A DNA stretch of 64,000 nt from Bacillus sp. EB600 (GTDB lineage Bacteria > Bacillota > Bacilli > Bacillales > Cytobacillaceae), in contig NZ_JAEVLT010000016.1 of NCBI RefSeq assembly GCF_024494385.1, forward strand, positions 34,897-98,896, read 5' to 3'. Position numbers and translations under genes: made by a program. The notes under the pieces were generated by a model. That model had not been told where the DNA came from and made no database searches. It saw only the letters and a program-made list of their open reading frames with translations. Positions 63,570-64,000 of the stretch are shown here, one piece after another (the first letter of the stretch is position 1; each line of letters opens with the position of its first letter).

Positions 63570-64000
63570 AATCCTAGTCTTTTTTTAATTATGTATTTTT
63601 GTAGATTCACAGAAAAAAGAATTCTTAATTAGTATCAGCCCCAGCCTTCGCTTGATACCTATGATAACCCCACTCGTTATCCCTAACCATCTTTATTATA
63701 AATGAAAACGCTTACAAATGTCAAATGATTTAGTTGCTATTTCATAAATATGTCATAAATAATGACTAAAATATTTATGAAAGTAATGGCACCATCTATT
63801 TAATTGCTTTATTCTTTATTAAATAACCTTTTGAAAAATAAGAACCTTATTAATAAAAAACATAAGGGCTTGGAACGGAAACATTAACAGATCTTATCAA
63901 TCCATCAATCTTTTGAGGAATTTTTATGATTAAGAAGTTTATTAAGCTGTTTTTAATATTAATTACTCAACTTTCGCACACTGAAATAGGCAGGTAATTA
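63570..64000. other. Right-edge stretch without a gene
   Basis: AT-rich. A 23-codon ORF (ATG 63926, GAGGA upstream, IKKFIKLFLILITQLSHTEI) may be a peptide or a truncated signal sequence; not called. Confidence 0.3.

Overview
The window is low-GC Firmicute DNA from an endospore former of the Bacillaceae. The evidence is a GerAB-type germinant receptor subunit, a Spo0E-like phosphatase, a His/Tyr-rich coat-like protein, a GerMN lipoprotein, YppF, an HrcA/CIRCE operator, strong AGGAGG ribosome binding sites, and many stem-loop plus T-run terminators. The genus cannot be fixed from the sequence. No rRNA, tRNA or CRISPR array is visible. Most intact genes are single units or short operons, and they are separated by an unusual density of broken genes.

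1-6.7 kb: a racemase running off the left edge, a methyltransferase, an ACMSD-like amidohydrolase, AroD behind an alcohol dehydrogenase remnant, and a pirin / MarR / pirin unit with a sigma-A promoter and an MhqR-like palindrome at its start site. 6.7-16 kb: an EamA exporter, then an eroded stretch (DUF898 protein, alpha/beta hydrolase, malic enzyme split into inverted halves, NlpC/P60, sigma-54 activator). Within it lie a perfect sigma-54 promoter, a Spo0E-like gene and a histidine kinase fused in frame to an RsbR/STAS stressosome protein. 17-22 kb: GerAB, an arylsulfotransferase-like protein, and an eroded mobile element with a broken tyrosine recombinase abutting a 5'-truncated HerA ATPase.

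22-33 kb: an aromatic-sensing XylR_N/V4R/PucR regulator beside a dead catechol 2,3-dioxygenase, a membrane sporulation-type kinase, an SDR, a nitroreductase, DinB and a lipoprotein. 33-38 kb: a small sigma factor whose 3' end is duplicated 2.5 kb away, MscS and a GerMN lipoprotein with a tandem repeat. 38-51 kb: an M20 peptidase, glutathione peroxidase, two CBO0543-type membrane proteins, cell-wall-related proteins (YycO-like, DUF1906-LysM), alpha/beta hydrolase, an XRE regulator, an MDR oxidoreductase and a secreted protein built of six helical repeats. 51-64 kb: a reversed-domain-order GH3 beta-glucosidase, DUF4236, an aromatic-acid MFS transporter, a CIRCE-controlled cluster of tiny genes ending at Hsp20, a secreted nuclease and a GAF-PAS histidine kinase.

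Themes: three orphan sporulation-type kinases plus Spo0E suggest inputs to the Spo0A phosphorelay. Pirins, MarR, nitroreductase, C23O remnant, XylR_N regulator and AAHS transporter point to aromatic or quinone chemistry. Several families of imperfect-palindrome intergenic repeats are scattered through the window.
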